Notes: generated by a model from the sequence alone, not told the origin. A stretch of 64,000 nt of DNA from Paraburkholderia unamae (GCF_003268775.1 NZ_QLSU01000004.1:310001-374000), one strand, 5' to 3'. Positions 15,301-24,741 are shown, numbered from the stretch's first letter. Made by a program: numbers and translations.

Positions 15301-16434
15301 ATGGACGAGTTCTACACCGACGACCAGCGCATGATTCGCGACGCCGCGCGCGACTTCGCGAGCGAGCAGCTTGCGCCGAACGCGGCGCAATGGGACCGCG
15401 ACGGCAAGCTGCCTGACGAGGTCGTCAAGCAACTGGGCGAGCTGGGCTTTCTCGGCATGATCGTGCCGCCGGAGCAGGGCGGCTCGTACACCGACTACGT
15501 GGCCTACGCGCTCGCCATGGAGGAGATCGCGGCGGGCTGCGCTTCGTGCGCCACGCTCGTGAGCGTGCACAACTCGGTGGGCTGCGGACCGATCCTGCAA
15601 TTCGGCACCGACGCGCAAAAGGACCGCTGGCTCGGCAAGCTCGCAAGCGGCGAGATGATCGGCGCGTTTTGCCTGACCGAGCCGCAGGCGGGCTCCGAGG
15701 CGAACAACCTGCGCACGCGCGCCGAACTGCGCGACGGCAAGTGGGTGCTCAACGGCAGCAAGCAGTTCGTGACCAACGGCGCGCGCGCGAGCGTGGCCAT
15801 CGTGTTCGCGGTGACCGATCCCGACGCGGGCAAGCGCGGCATCTCGGCCTTTATCGTGCCGACCGACACGCCGGGGTTCAACGTCGGCCCGCACGAGAAG
15901 AAGATGGGCATTCGCGCTTCGGACACCTGCCCGATCTCGCTCGTCGATTGCGCGATTCCCGAAGCGAACCTGCTCGGCCAGCGCGGCGAGGGACTGAAGA
16001 TCGCGCTCGCGAACCTGGAAGGCGGGCGCATCGGCATCGCGGCGCAGGCGCTCGGCATCGCGCGCGCGGCATTCGAAGCGGCGCGCGCCTACGCGCACGA
16101 ACGCGTGCAGTTCGGCGAGCCCATCATCAAGCATCAGAGCGTGGCGAACATGCTGGCCGACATGCACACGCGCATCAATGCGGCGCGCCATCTCGTGCAT
16201 CACGCCGCGCGGCTGCGCTCGCTCGGCAAGCCGTGTCTTTCCGAGGCGTCGCAGGCGAAGCTCTATGCTTCGGAAATGGCCGAGGAAGTGTGCTCGCGCG
16301 CCATCCAGATTCATGGCGGCTATGGCTTCCTGAACGATTACCCGGTGGAGCGTCACTACCGCGACGCGCGCATCACGCAGATTTACGAAGGCACGAGCGA
16401 AGTGCAGCGGATGGTGATCGCGCGGCAGCTTTGA
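15301..16434 (+). CDS. Acyl-CoA dehydrogenase, probably isobutyryl-/short branched-chain
   Basis: The 377-residue flavoprotein has the complete acyl-CoA dehydrogenase fold. FAD-binding signatures [13 protein letters not shown] and the C-terminal [18 protein letters not shown] are present, with the catalytic Glu at residue 363 in the MCAD/SCAD position. It oxidises an acyl-CoA to the 2-enoyl-CoA and passes electrons to ETF, for which etfB and etfA genes lie at 29.4-31.2 kb. AGGAAGGGG precedes the ATG; the longer upstream frame crosses the divergent regulator. The hydroxyisobutyryl-CoA hydrolase in the same operon suggests the substrate is isobutyryl-CoA, giving methacrylyl-CoA. That specificity is inference. 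Confidence 0.9.
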   Translation: MDEFYTDDQRMIRDAARDFASEQLAPNAAQWDRDGKLPDEVVKQLGELGFLGMIVPPEQGGSYTDYVAYALAMEEIAAGCASCATLVSVHNSVGCGPILQFGTDAQKDRWLGKLASGEMIGAFCLTEPQAGSEANNLRTRAELRDGKWVLNGSKQFVTNGARASVAIVFAVTDPDAGKRGISAFIVPTDTPGFNVGPHEKKMGIRASDTCPISLVDCAIPEANLLGQRGEGLKIALANLEGGRIGIAAQALGIARAAFEAARAYAHERVQFGEPIIKHQSVANMLADMHTRINAARHLVHHAARLRSLGKPCLSEASQAKLYASEMAEEVCSRAIQIHGGYGFLNDYPVERHYRDARITQIYEGTSEVQRMVIARQL

Positions 16435-16479
16435 GAAGCCGTGAGGATGACCAGATAAATACAATCTATGGAGACGACG

Positions 16480-18195
16480 ATGACCGGGTTCACCCCTTCC
16501 GCGCAGGCCTTCATCGACGCACGCGATCTGCTGCTGCGTCACCGCACCGACTACGCGCGCGCCTACGATGAATTCACCTGGCCGAAGCTCGACACCTTCA
16601 ATTGGGCGCTCGATTACTTCGACGTGATGGCGCGCGGCAACGACAATCCGGCGCTCTGGATCGTCGACGATCTCGCGAACGGCGGCACGCGCTATTCGTT
16701 CGCGCAGATGTCCGAGCGTTCCTCGCGCATGGCGAACTTCCTGCGCGAGCAGGGCGTCGCGCGCGGCGACCGTCTGCTGCTCATGCTGCCCAATCGCGTC
16801 GAACTGTGGGACGTAATGCTCGCGGCGATGAAGCTCGGCGCGGTGGTGCTGCCCGCCACGACGCAGCTTTCGCCCGACGACGTGCGGGAGCGCGTGGAAA
16901 CGGGCGGTGCGCGCTACGTCGTGGTCGACGCCGCCGAACTCGGCAAGTTCGACGCGCTCGATGCCGACGTGAAGCGCATCGCGGTGGGCGGCCCACAGGC
17001 AGGCTGGATCGATCTCTCCCGCGCCTACGAAACGAACCCCGCCTTCACGCCCGACGGCCCCACGCGCGCCACCGACCCGATGTTGCTCTATTTCACCTCG
17101 GGCACGACCTCCAAACCCAAGCTCGTCGAGCACACGCACCAAAGCTACCCGGTAGGCCACCTTTCGACGATGTACTGGATCGGCCTCATGCCGGGCGACA
17201 TCCACTGGAACATCAGCTCGCCGGGCTGGGCCAAGCACGCGTGGAGCTGCTTTTTCGCGCCGTGGAATGCGCAGGCCTGCGTGTTCGTCTACAACTACGC
17301 GCGCTTCGTGCCGAAAGACACACTCGCCGCGCTCGTGCAGTGCGGCGTGACCACGCTGTGCGCGCCGCCCACGGTGTGGCGCATGCTCGTGCAGGAGCCG
17401 CTCGCCTCGCATGCGGTGAAGCTGCGCGAGATCGTCGGTGCGGGCGAGCCGCTCAATCCCGAGATCATCGAGCGCGTGCGCAACGCCTGGGACATCACGA
17501 TCCGCGACGGTTACGGGCAAACGGAAACGACCTGCCAGATCGGCAACTCGCCGGGACAGCCCGTGGTGGCGGGCGCGATGGGTCGTCCGCTGCCGGGCTA
17601 CCGCGTGGCGCTCGTCGACCCCGATGACCAGCCCGTGAGCGAAGGCGAAATCGCGCTGCCGCTCGGGCCGAATGCGTCGGAGCGCCCGCTTGGCCTGATG
17701 ACCGGCTACGCGAACAACGCGAAGGCGACCGAGCACGCCATGCGCAACGGCTACTACCACACCTCCGACGTGGCGCTGCGCCGCGACGACGGCTACTACG
17801 TGTACGTGGGCCGCGCCGACGACGTGTTCAAGTCGTCGGACTACCGCCTGAGTCCGTTCGAACTGGAAAGCGTGCTGATCGAGCACGAGGCGATTGCCGA
17901 GGCGGCCGTCGTGCCGAGCCCGGACGAGCTGCGTCTCTCGGTGCCGAAAGCGTTCGTGATCGTGCGCCAGGGCTACGAGGCCGGTCCCGATCTTGCGCGC
18001 GAGGTGTTCCGCTTCTCGCGCGAAAAGCTCGCGCCGTACAAGCGCATTCGCCGCCTGCAATTCAGCGATCTGCCGAAAACCATCTCGGGCAAGATCCGCC
18101 GCGTCGAGCTGCGCCGCCGCGAAATGGAGCGCAGCGCCGAGCCCGCGCGCCAGCCCGACGAGTACTGGGAAGAGGATTTCCCCGAACTGCGCTGA
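16480..18195 (+). CDS. AMP-forming acyl-CoA synthetase, medium/short-chain type
   Basis: The 571-residue enzyme belongs to the ANL superfamily. The P-loop YFTSGTTSKPKLVEH, the DGYGQTET motif, the GRADDVFKSSDYRLSP hinge and the catalytic Lys region (KTISGKIRR) are all present, so it should be active: it joins a carboxylic acid to CoA through an acyl-AMP. Overall it looks like the ACSM/MACS branch. ATGs at 16468 and 16480 are in frame; GGAG with 6-base spacing supports 16480. It is the second gene of the operon, which suggests that free isobutyrate or a similar acid is activated before the dehydrogenase step. Confidence 0.9.
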   Translation: MTGFTPSAQAFIDARDLLLRHRTDYARAYDEFTWPKLDTFNWALDYFDVMARGNDNPALWIVDDLANGGTRYSFAQMSERSSRMANFLREQGVARGDRLLLMLPNRVELWDVMLAAMKLGAVVLPATTQLSPDDVRERVETGGARYVVVDAAELGKFDALDADVKRIAVGGPQAGWIDLSRAYETNPAFTPDGPTRATDPMLLYFTSGTTSKPKLVEHTHQSYPVGHLSTMYWIGLMPGDIHWNISSPGWAKHAWSCFFAPWNAQACVFVYNYARFVPKDTLAALVQCGVTTLCAPPTVWRMLVQEPLASHAVKLREIVGAGEPLNPEIIERVRNAWDITIRDGYGQTETTCQIGNSPGQPVVAGAMGRPLPGYRVALVDPDDQPVSEGEIALPLGPNASERPLGLMTGYANNAKATEHAMRNGYYHTSDVALRRDDGYYVYVGRADDVFKSSDYRLSPFELESVLIEHEAIAEAAVVPSPDELRLSVPKAFVIVRQGYEAGPDLAREVFRFSREKLAPYKRIRRLQFSDLPKTISGKIRRVELRRREMERSAEPARQPDEYWEEDFPELR

Positions 18196-18214
18196 TATCC
18201 ACACGGAGTCCGAA

Positions 18215-19000
18215 ATGATCGAATTCGAATACGCGCATGATGGCGCGGTGGTCCTGCTCACGCTTTCGCGCCCGCCTGCCAACGCCTTTACGATCGACGG
18301 CCTGCGCCAGCTTCAGCAGGTGATCGAGGCGTTCAACCGCGAGCCGCAGGTGCGCGCCGTCGTTATCACCGGCAGCGGGCCGAAGTTTTTCAGCGCGGGC
18401 GCCGACCTCAATGCGTTCGCGGGCGGTGAGCGCGAGGTCGCGCGCACGGCGGCGAGCGCGTTCGGCGCGGCCTTCGAAGCCGTGCAGCAGGCGCGGCCCG
18501 TGGTGATCGCCGCCATCAACGGCTATGCGATGGGCGGCGGCCTGGAGTGCGCGCTCGCCTGCGATATCCGCATTGCCGAGGAACACGCGCAGCTCGCGCT
18601 GCCCGAGCCCGCCGTGGGGCTGCTGCCTTGCGGCTGCGGCACGCAAACCTTGCCGTGGCTCGTGGGCGAAGGCTGGGCCAAGCGCATCATTCTCACCGGC
18701 GAGCGCGTCAATGCGCAAACGGCGCTGCGCATCGGTCTCGTGGAGGAAGTCGTCGCGACGGGCGGCGCACGCGAGGCCGCGCTCGCCATGGCGGGGCGCG
18801 TGGCCTCCCTGAGCCCGCAGGCGGTGAGCGCCAGCAAGTCGCTGATCCATCAGGCGCGCAACGGCGTGCCGCGTGGCGCGGCGCTCGCGGTCGAGCGCGA
18901 AAGCTTCGTCGATTTGTTCGATTCGCCGAACCAGCGCGAGGGCGTCAACGCGTTCCTGGAGAAACGCAAGCCGCGCTGGCACATTGAAATGGAGAACTAA
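18215..19000 (+). CDS. Enoyl-CoA hydratase/isomerase family protein
   Basis: The 261-residue crotonase has the oxyanion-hole segments SAGADLNAF and GYAMGGGLECALACD, and both catalytic acids of a true hydratase: Glu in GGGLECAL and Glu in LPEPAVGLLP. It would add water to a 2-enoyl-CoA; in this operon the likely substrate is methacrylyl-CoA, giving 3-hydroxyisobutyryl-CoA. GGAG lies 6 bases before the ATG at 18215. The gene starts 20 bases after the ligase gene and is followed after 3 bases by the hydrolase gene. Confidence 0.9.
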   Translation: MIEFEYAHDGAVVLLTLSRPPANAFTIDGLRQLQQVIEAFNREPQVRAVVITGSGPKFFSAGADLNAFAGGEREVARTAASAFGAAFEAVQQARPVVIAAINGYAMGGGLECALACDIRIAEEHAQLALPEPAVGLLPCGCGTQTLPWLVGEGWAKRIILTGERVNAQTALRIGLVEEVVATGGAREAALAMAGRVASLSPQAVSASKSLIHQARNGVPRGAALAVERESFVDLFDSPNQREGVNAFLEKRKPRWHIEMEN

Positions 19001-19003
19001 GCA

Positions 19004-20173
19004 ATGAATGCAACACCCGCTTGCGCCCAGCGTGAACACGCAACTGCGCAGGAAACCGCGCAGGAAGTGCTGTTTCGCGTGGTCAACCGCGTGGCGATCG
19101 TCACGCTCAATCGCCCTGCGGCGCTCAATGCGCTTTCGCACGCCATGGTGCGCGAGCTGGCCGTGCTGCTGGAGCGCGTGCGCTCGGACGACTCCATTGT
19201 CGCACTCGTGCTGGAAGGCGCGGGCCCGAAGGGCTTTTGCGCGGGCGGCGACGTGCGCGCGCTTTATCAACTCGCGCGCGCGAACGAGCGCGACGGTGCG
19301 CACGGCTGGCAGCAATTCTTCGTCGATGAATATCGGCTCGACTACGCGCTCCACACGTTCGCCAAGCCGCTCGTCGCGCTGCTCGACGGCGTGACGATGG
19401 GCGGCGGCATGGGGCTTGGCCAGGCGGCGGCGCTGCGCGTCGCGACCACGCGCACGAAGATCGCGATGCCGGAAACGCGTATCGGCCTGCTGCCCGACGT
19501 GGGCGCTACGCACTTCCTCTCGAAGATGCCGCCGGAGATGGCGCTTTACGTGGGCCTGACCGGCGCGATGCTCACCGGCGCCGACGCGGTTCACTGCCAT
19601 CTCGCCGACGCCTGCGTGCCCGGCGAATGGCTCGACGGTTACGAAGCGCGCCTCGCGGCCGCGCAATGGAAGGATGAAGCGGGCCATGTGCTGGCAGCGC
19701 TGCGCGAGGTGTTCGTCGCGCCGTGCCACGAGGCGGATGAAGGCAAGCTTGCCGGATTCACGCCGCTCATCGCGCGCCACTTCGAGCGCCGCGCGAATGT
19801 CGGGCAGATCGTGGCTTCGCTGCATGCGGACCTCGAACGCGAGCACACGGAAAGCGAGCGCGCCTGGCTCGAAGCCACGCTTGAAGCACTCACGCACTAT
19901 TCGCCGACGATGCTCGAAGTCACGCGCGAAGCGCTGCTGCGTGGCCGCCAGATGACGCTTGCCGAGTGCTTCCGCATGGAGCTTGGCATCGTGGGCCGCT
20001 CGATCGAAGAGGGCGACTTCTGCGAAGGCGTGCGCGCGCATCTCGTCGACAAGGACCGCAAGCCGCGTTGGGCGCCCGCAACGCTGCCCGAGGTGCGGGC
20101 CGAGCGCGTGCAGCATTTCCTTGCGTCGCCGTGGCGCGCCGAGGCGCATCCGCTGGCGGATCTCGGCGCCTGA
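19004..20173 (+). CDS. 3-hydroxyisobutyryl-CoA hydrolase-like crotonase
   Basis: The 389-residue protein is longer than a hydratase and has the hydrolase pattern: GFCAGGDVRALY, VTMGGGMGLGQ (no Glu at the first hydratase position), and AMPETRIGLLPDVGATHFLSK, followed by the long C-terminal helical part (LECFRMELGI-like section) typical of HIBCH. It would release 3-hydroxyisobutyrate from its CoA ester, the step of valine breakdown that leads out of CoA chemistry. Its ribosome binding site GGAG is inside the end of the previous gene. The next steps, 3-hydroxyisobutyrate and methylmalonate-semialdehyde dehydrogenases (mmsB, mmsA), are not in this window. Confidence 0.88.
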   Translation: MNATPACAQREHATAQETAQEVLFRVVNRVAIVTLNRPAALNALSHAMVRELAVLLERVRSDDSIVALVLEGAGPKGFCAGGDVRALYQLARANERDGAHGWQQFFVDEYRLDYALHTFAKPLVALLDGVTMGGGMGLGQAAALRVATTRTKIAMPETRIGLLPDVGATHFLSKMPPEMALYVGLTGAMLTGADAVHCHLADACVPGEWLDGYEARLAAAQWKDEAGHVLAALREVFVAPCHEADEGKLAGFTPLIARHFERRANVGQIVASLHADLEREHTESERAWLEATLEALTHYSPTMLEVTREALLRGRQMTLAECFRMELGIVGRSIEEGDFCEGVRAHLVDKDRKPRWAPATLPEVRAERVQHFLASPWRAEAHPLADLGA

Positions 20174-20188
20174 TCGTCCGTTGGCGTT

Positions 20189-21625
20189 TCAGTCCGAGGC
20201 TTCGCGCGCGGTCGGTTCGCGCAGCGCGGCGAGCCGCCGCTCGCGCTCGCCCGGTGCGGCGGGCACGCCGCGCGAAGGACGCTGCGCGCGCGCCAGCAGG
20301 CGCAGCGTGGAGACCGACCCGGCCACGGCGAGCAGCAACGGAATCGCGAGATCGTGGTTGACGTGCGTGAACTCCAGAATCAGCACGGTCGCGGTGATGG
20401 GCATCTGCATCGAGGCGGCGAGAAACGCACCCGCGCCGATGATCGCGAACGTGCCCGCCGAAAGGCCGGGCCACACGTGGTTCGCGAGGCCCGCGATCAC
20501 GATGGCGAGCAGCGCGCCGTTCGCGAGCCCCGGCGTGAGCAGACCGCCCTTCGCGCCCGCGCGCAGCGTGGTCGTCGTGATGAGCACGCGCAGCACGAGC
20601 AGTACGGCCGCGAGCCCGATGCCGAGATCGTTGTCGAAGCTCAGGCCCGCCGGGCCCTTGCCGTTGCCGAGCAACTGCGGAAACCAGATGGCCAGCACGC
20701 CGATACCCGCGAAATTGATCACGGCGTAGAGCGGCAGCCGCCAGTCCTTGGGCGAGGCGTCGCGCGCGCGGCTCGTCACGCGCGAGAAGCCGTGCGCCGC
20801 CGCGCCGAAGATCGGCCCGCACAGCACCGACCACACCACGAGCTGCGCGTTGATGGCGTAGGCGGGCACGTGGTATTGCTGCTCGTCGCCGAGGCCGATC
20901 CACGCGACCACGGCCGCGATGGCCGAGGTGGCGATCGCCGGCACCGCCACCGACCAGCCGAAGGTGCCGAGCAGCACTTCGAGCACGAACATCGCGCCGC
21001 CCAGCGGCACGTTGTAGACCGCCGCGAGCCCCGCGCCCGCGCCGCACGCGATCATCACGCGGCGTTCGGCGGCCGTGAGGCCCGTGCGCCGCGAGAGCCA
21101 GCTCGCGATCGCGGCGCCGATCTCGCGCGGGGCGACTTCGCGCCCGAGCGGCGAACCCATCGCCACGGTCACGATCTGTAGCAGCGCGTGCACGGTGGTC
21201 GAAAAGAGAGGAATGCGCGGGCCGCCCGGCTTGATCGCCGCACTGATGCTCACGAGCGGACGGGCGTAGCGATAGAGCGCCCACCAGCCGCCGCCGCCGA
21301 TCAACCCGCACACCACCAGCACCGCCACGCGCCGCCACGGTGCGGTATCCGTCACGCCTTGCAGGAAACTTTCCTTGCCGATGATGTGCCCCGCGCCGTA
21401 GCCATACGCGACGTGCTGGATGGCGTGCAGCAGCAGCGCGAGCAGCATGCCGCCCAGACCCGCGCCGATGCCGGTGAGCACGGTCACGACCGCGAGCGTG
21501 ACGAGCGGGCTGCGCGCCGGCGGACGCTCGGCGCTGGCGCGCGGGCGTGGAGTGAGGGGGGGCGTGAGGGACGACACGGCGTGACGGAAAGCCTGGAAAT
21601 GATGGGGCGAAGGGCTGGCGCCCAT
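20189..21625 (-). CDS. ClC family chloride channel/transporter
   Basis: The 478-residue protein has the many hydrophobic helices of the ClC fold. The anion-path signatures are present but altered: the first is KPGGPRIPLF where classic members have GSGIPE, the second is GREVAPREIG (classic GREGP, so the gating Glu is kept), and GAKGGLLTPG follows. This variant may differ in selectivity or coupling. It would move chloride or another anion, possibly with protons, across the inner membrane. The start is uncertain: ATGs at 21625 and 21664 are in frame and neither has a clear ribosome binding site. It converges with the hydrolase gene, with 15 bases between stops. Confidence 0.82.
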   Translation of the reverse strand: MGASPSPHHFQAFRHAVSSLTPPLTPRPRASAERPPARSPLVTLAVVTVLTGIGAGLGGMLLALLLHAIQHVAYGYGAGHIIGKESFLQGVTDTAPWRRVAVLVVCGLIGGGGWWALYRYARPLVSISAAIKPGGPRIPLFSTTVHALLQIVTVAMGSPLGREVAPREIGAAIASWLSRRTGLTAAERRVMIACGAGAGLAAVYNVPLGGAMFVLEVLLGTFGWSVAVPAIATSAIAAVVAWIGLGDEQQYHVPAYAINAQLVVWSVLCGPIFGAAAHGFSRVTSRARDASPKDWRLPLYAVINFAGIGVLAIWFPQLLGNGKGPAGLSFDNDLGIGLAAVLLVLRVLITTTTLRAGAKGGLLTPGLANGALLAIVIAGLANHVWPGLSAGTFAIIGAGAFLAASMQMPITATVLILEFTHVNHDLAIPLLLAVAGSVSTLRLLARAQRPSRGVPAAPGERERRLAALREPTAREASD

Positions 21626-21717
21626 TGTAGCGAGGGCGTTCGGGCGGCGCGTCCAGCGCGTCATCGGGCGTGCGCGCCGCGCGAACCGGAACGAACGCAA
21701 AAATGAAAACGAAAACG

Positions 21718-21752
21718 AAAACGCCCGCCGCGAGCCACGCGGCGGGCGTTTT
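21718..21752. terminator. Strong bidirectional terminator
   Basis: A 15-base perfect stem (AAAACGCCCGCCGCG with CGCGGCGGGCGTTTT) has a 5-base loop and T-runs on both strands. On the minus strand it ends ppnP; downstream on that strand lie repeated CGTTTT units (21702-21717). Confidence 0.85.
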
Positions 21753-21770
21753 CCAGCGACGCTGCGAGGC

Positions 21771-22091
21771 TTACAGGTAGCTGCAAACGTAGTCGAGCGT
21801 CTCGACCACGTCGATGTCGAAGCGGCTGTTGCCCGGCACCGAGAACGACTCGCCGGCGCTGTAGGTCTTCCATTCGTCGCTGCCCGCAAGGCGGATGCGG
21901 CACTGGCCGGCCTGCACTTCCATCAGCTCGGGCGCGTCGGTGCCGAAATTCAGCGTGCCCGGCAGGATCACGCCGAGCGTCTTGCGGGTGCCGTCGGCGA
22001 ACAGCACGGTGTGCGAGACGCACTTGCCGTCGAAGTAGACGTTGGCGCGTTTGATTACGGAAACCTGGTCGAATTGCGATGCTGCCGTCAT
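21771..22091 (-). CDS. ppnP: Pyrimidine/purine nucleoside phosphorylase PpnP
   Basis: The 106-residue protein is a single cupin of the former DUF1255 family: [37 protein letters not shown], then a C-terminal [14 protein letters not shown] and YVCSYL end, broken here for length. E. coli PpnP splits several nucleosides with phosphate to base and ribose 1-phosphate. The size matches the family. GAGGAA lies about 8 bases before the ATG. It stands alone, with a strong terminator downstream and a tandem-repeat region upstream. Confidence 0.92.
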   Translation of the reverse strand: MTAASQFDQVSVIKRANVYFDGKCVSHTVLFADGTRKTLGVILPGTLNFGTDAPELMEVQAGQCRIRLAGSDEWKTYSAGESFSVPGNSRFDIDVVETLDYVCSYL

Positions 22092-22184
22092 GGCGGTCTT
22101 CCTCAGTCGTCGTGAATGGATACGGGCGCGCGAACGAGGCGTCGTCCGCAGCGAGCCCGCCATCATACCGGCTGTCATCCCGCG

Positions 22185-22258
22185 CAGTCAGTCCTGTCAG
22201 TCAGTCCTGTCAAAAGCCCCGTCAGTCAGCCCCGTCAGTCAGCCCCGTCAAAAGCCCG
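22185..22258. repeat. 13-base tandem repeat array
   Basis: Six consecutive units of 12-13 bases follow two patterns: CAGTCAGTCCTGT twice, CAAAAGCCCCGT, CAGTCAGCCCCGT twice, then CAAAAGCCCG. There are no unique spacers, so this is not CRISPR. It lies about 95-165 bases upstream of the ppnP ATG and could affect its promoter; copy number may vary between strains. Confidence 0.85.
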
Positions 22259-22335
22259 CCTCGCGCCACACGGCGCTCACGATTTGCGTATTGAATGTTT
22301 ACACAAATATAACCTTTCATTACAATCGCTATGGC

Positions 22336-22356
22336 GAATGAGAATGATGTGCATTC
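22336..22356 (+). promoter_or_regulatory. Fur-box-like site
   Basis: The bases from 22336 read GAATGAGAATGA, then TGTGCATTC, close to the repeated GATAAT hexamer pattern of the Fur consensus with an inverted third unit. The site sits 45 bases before the receptor start in an AT-rich promoter region, where iron-bound Fur would block transcription. Confidence 0.6.
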
Positions 22357-22400
22357 GTAAATACGATAAATCGCCGGATTCTTTGTAGCGTACGGGGCGC

Positions 22401-24713
22401 GTGACGCTCGCCGCAACGATAGAACGCCCGTCACCGACCAACTCGCAACCCATGCCCGCCCAATTTCCGACGCGGATGCGCGCAATCGCCTCCGTCGCAG
22501 CCCTCTATTGCTCCGGTTTCTTCGCCTCGACCCTCGCGCACGCGCAGACCGCGCCCGCCGCACCTGTGGCTGCATCGGCCGCCGCCCCTGACGCCGCCGC
22601 CACGGCCGCCACGGCCGCGGAAAGCACGTTGCCTGCCGTGAAGGTCATTTCGGCGCCGTCCGAGATGCAGACGAAGGCGCTCAGCTCGTACAAGTTCACC
22701 GCGCCCCTCATCGACACGCCGCGCTCGGTCACGGTGATCCCGGAGGAAGTGCTCAAGGAAAAGAACGTCACGACGTTCCAGGACGCGCTGCGCACGGTGC
22801 CCGGCATTACCTTCCTGGGCGGCGACGCGGCGGCGAATCCCTCGGCGGACCGCCCCGTGATTCGCGGTTTCGAGTCGCGCAACTCGATCTTCGTGGACGG
22901 CATGCGCGACTCGGGCGTGCAGAACCGCGAAACCTTCGACGTGGAGAACATCAGCGTCATCAAGGGCCCCGACTCGGTGTACGCCGGGCGCGGGTCGGTG
23001 GGCGGCAGCATCGACATCACGACCAAGGCGCCGCAGGCCGACAACTTCATCAACGGCAGCGTGGGTCTCGGCACCGACAGCTACAAGCGCGCCACCATCG
23101 ACTGGAACCAGAAGCTCAACGACACCACGGCGTTCCGCCTGAACGCCATGGGCCACGACGCCGACCAGGCCGGCCGCACCGACGTGTACAGCAAGCGCTG
23201 GGGCGTGGCGCCCTCGATCGCGTTCGGCCTGAACACGCCGACCACGGTCACGGTGAGCTACTACCACCTGAACAGCTACGACATGCCCGACTTCAGCGTG
23301 CCGTTCCGCTCGACGGGCGGCACGCCGGTTTCGACGAGCCGCGGCCAGTTCTTCGGCCTGAACACGCGCGACTATCGCTACGGCCAGACCGACACCGGCG
23401 AAGTGAAGGTGGAGCACCGCATCAACGACGCGTGGAAGATCAAGAACACGACGATGTTCGGGCGCTCGACGCTCGACTACGTGGCGACCAATCCGCAGTT
23501 GACGAGCGCGACCTCGAACATCCTCAGCCTCCAGGCCAAGAGCGGTAAGTACGCGACCAACAGCGTGGCGAACCAGACCGAGGCGAACGGCAAGTTCGAT
23601 CTCTACGGCATGCGCCACACGCTTACGGCAGGCGTGGAATTCAGCCACGAGCAGGACCGCTACGAGGGCTATCTCGTGAGCGATTCGGCGGGCAACAACA
23701 TCCGCTCGGGCGGCCCGTGCACGGTGGCGTACAACTGCACGTCGCTCTACGGCGGCTGGAACCCGAACAACCCGTGGACGGGCAGCATCGTGCTCAACGG
23801 CGACAAGAGCTTCCCGGGGCCCGCCACGCACACGCAAACGAACATCGCCTCGGCCTATCTGTTCGACAGCGTGCAGCTTTCCGAGCGCTGGATCTTCAAC
23901 GCGGGCCTGCGCTTCGACCGCTATGACGTGAGCGCGCAGCAAGCGGGCGTGGCCGATCTGTCGAACATCTCGAACCTCTTCAGCTACCAGTTCGGCCTCG
24001 TGTTCAAGCCGATCCCGAACGTGAGCCTCTATGCGTCGTACGGCACCTCGGCGAACCCGCCGGGCTCGAACTCGGGTCTGGGCGGCGGCACCGACCAGAT
24101 CACGGTGACCAACCAGGATCTCGCCCCCGAGCGCGCGCGCAACATCGAAGTGGGCGCGAAGTGGGACGTGCTCGACCAGCGCCTCTCGCTCACCACGGCG
24201 TTGTTCCAGACCGACAAGACCAACGCGCGCGTGAGCGACGGCCTGGGCGGCACGATCAACGCGGGCTCGCAGCGCGTGCGCGGCTTCGAATTCGGTTTCG
24301 CGGGCAACGTGACGAGCAAGTGGTCCGTGTTCGGCGGCTATTCGTATCTCGACGCCATCACGACCAATGCCGGCCCGGCGAGCCCCACGCTCTCCGGCCT
24401 GCCGATGGTGATGGTGCCCAAGCACAACTTCACGCTGTGGACGAGCTACGACGTGTTGCCGAAGCTGACGCTGGGTGCGGGCGCAACGGTGTCGAGCCTG
24501 ACCTACGCATCGGTGGCGGCGACTTCGCGCAAGTGGACGCCGGGCTACGCGCGCTTCGATGCTTCGGCGACGTGGCGCGTGTCGAAGAAAGTGGATGTTC
24601 AGCTCAACGTGAACAACATCTTCGACAAGGAGTACTACCAGTCTGCGTACCCGATCTACGCGACCTGGGCGCCGGGCCGCTCGGCGGTCGTGACGGTGAA
24701 CTTCTATCAGTAA
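22401..24713 (+). CDS. TonB-dependent siderophore receptor, Fiu-like
   Basis: The 770-residue protein has a signal peptide ending near STLAHAQ, a plug domain (IDTPRSVTVIPEEVLKEKN through VIKGPDSVYAGRGSVGGSI) and a 22-strand beta-barrel ending in aromatic Phe-Tyr-Gln (VTVNFYQ), as outer-membrane insertion needs. The plug resembles catecholate receptors such as Fiu. The loop with two Cys (GGPCTVAYNCTSLYGG) may form a disulphide. It would import ferric catecholates using TonB energy. The GTG at 22401 is the longest start; ATGs at 22452 or 22476 give a more normal signal peptide. It is probably Fur-regulated. The encapsulin operon lies convergently just downstream. Confidence 0.88.
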   Translation: MTLAATIERPSPTNSQPMPAQFPTRMRAIASVAALYCSGFFASTLAHAQTAPAAPVAASAAAPDAAATAATAAESTLPAVKVISAPSEMQTKALSSYKFTAPLIDTPRSVTVIPEEVLKEKNVTTFQDALRTVPGITFLGGDAAANPSADRPVIRGFESRNSIFVDGMRDSGVQNRETFDVENISVIKGPDSVYAGRGSVGGSIDITTKAPQADNFINGSVGLGTDSYKRATIDWNQKLNDTTAFRLNAMGHDADQAGRTDVYSKRWGVAPSIAFGLNTPTTVTVSYYHLNSYDMPDFSVPFRSTGGTPVSTSRGQFFGLNTRDYRYGQTDTGEVKVEHRINDAWKIKNTTMFGRSTLDYVATNPQLTSATSNILSLQAKSGKYATNSVANQTEANGKFDLYGMRHTLTAGVEFSHEQDRYEGYLVSDSAGNNIRSGGPCTVAYNCTSLYGGWNPNNPWTGSIVLNGDKSFPGPATHTQTNIASAYLFDSVQLSERWIFNAGLRFDRYDVSAQQAGVADLSNISNLFSYQFGLVFKPIPNVSLYASYGTSANPPGSNSGLGGGTDQITVTNQDLAPERARNIEVGAKWDVLDQRLSLTTALFQTDKTNARVSDGLGGTINAGSQRVRGFEFGFAGNVTSKWSVFGGYSYLDAITTNAGPASPTLSGLPMVMVPKHNFTLWTSYDVLPKLTLGAGATVSSLTYASVAATSRKWTPGYARFDASATWRVSKKVDVQLNVNNIFDKEYYQSAYPIYATWAPGRSAVVTVNFYQ

Positions 24714-24741
24714 TGTCTGAACGCAAGGTATGAAAGAAAAG

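Larger units (their letters stand above)
22092..22400. other. Intergenic region between ppnP and the TonB receptor gene
   Basis: These 309 bases separate divergent genes. They hold a 13-base tandem repeat array at 22185-22258 and an AT-rich promoter zone with a Fur-box-like site at 22336-22356. Confidence 0.6.

Noticed and set aside
15217..18282. A 1021-codon open frame on the minus strand
   Set aside because: It lies antisense to the acyl-CoA dehydrogenase and ligase genes, is Arg/His/Ala-rich and has no domain; it is a GC-driven shadow.
22185..22258. Repeats considered as a CRISPR array
   Set aside because: The units are only 12-13 bases, are directly adjacent with no spacers, and no cas genes are near.
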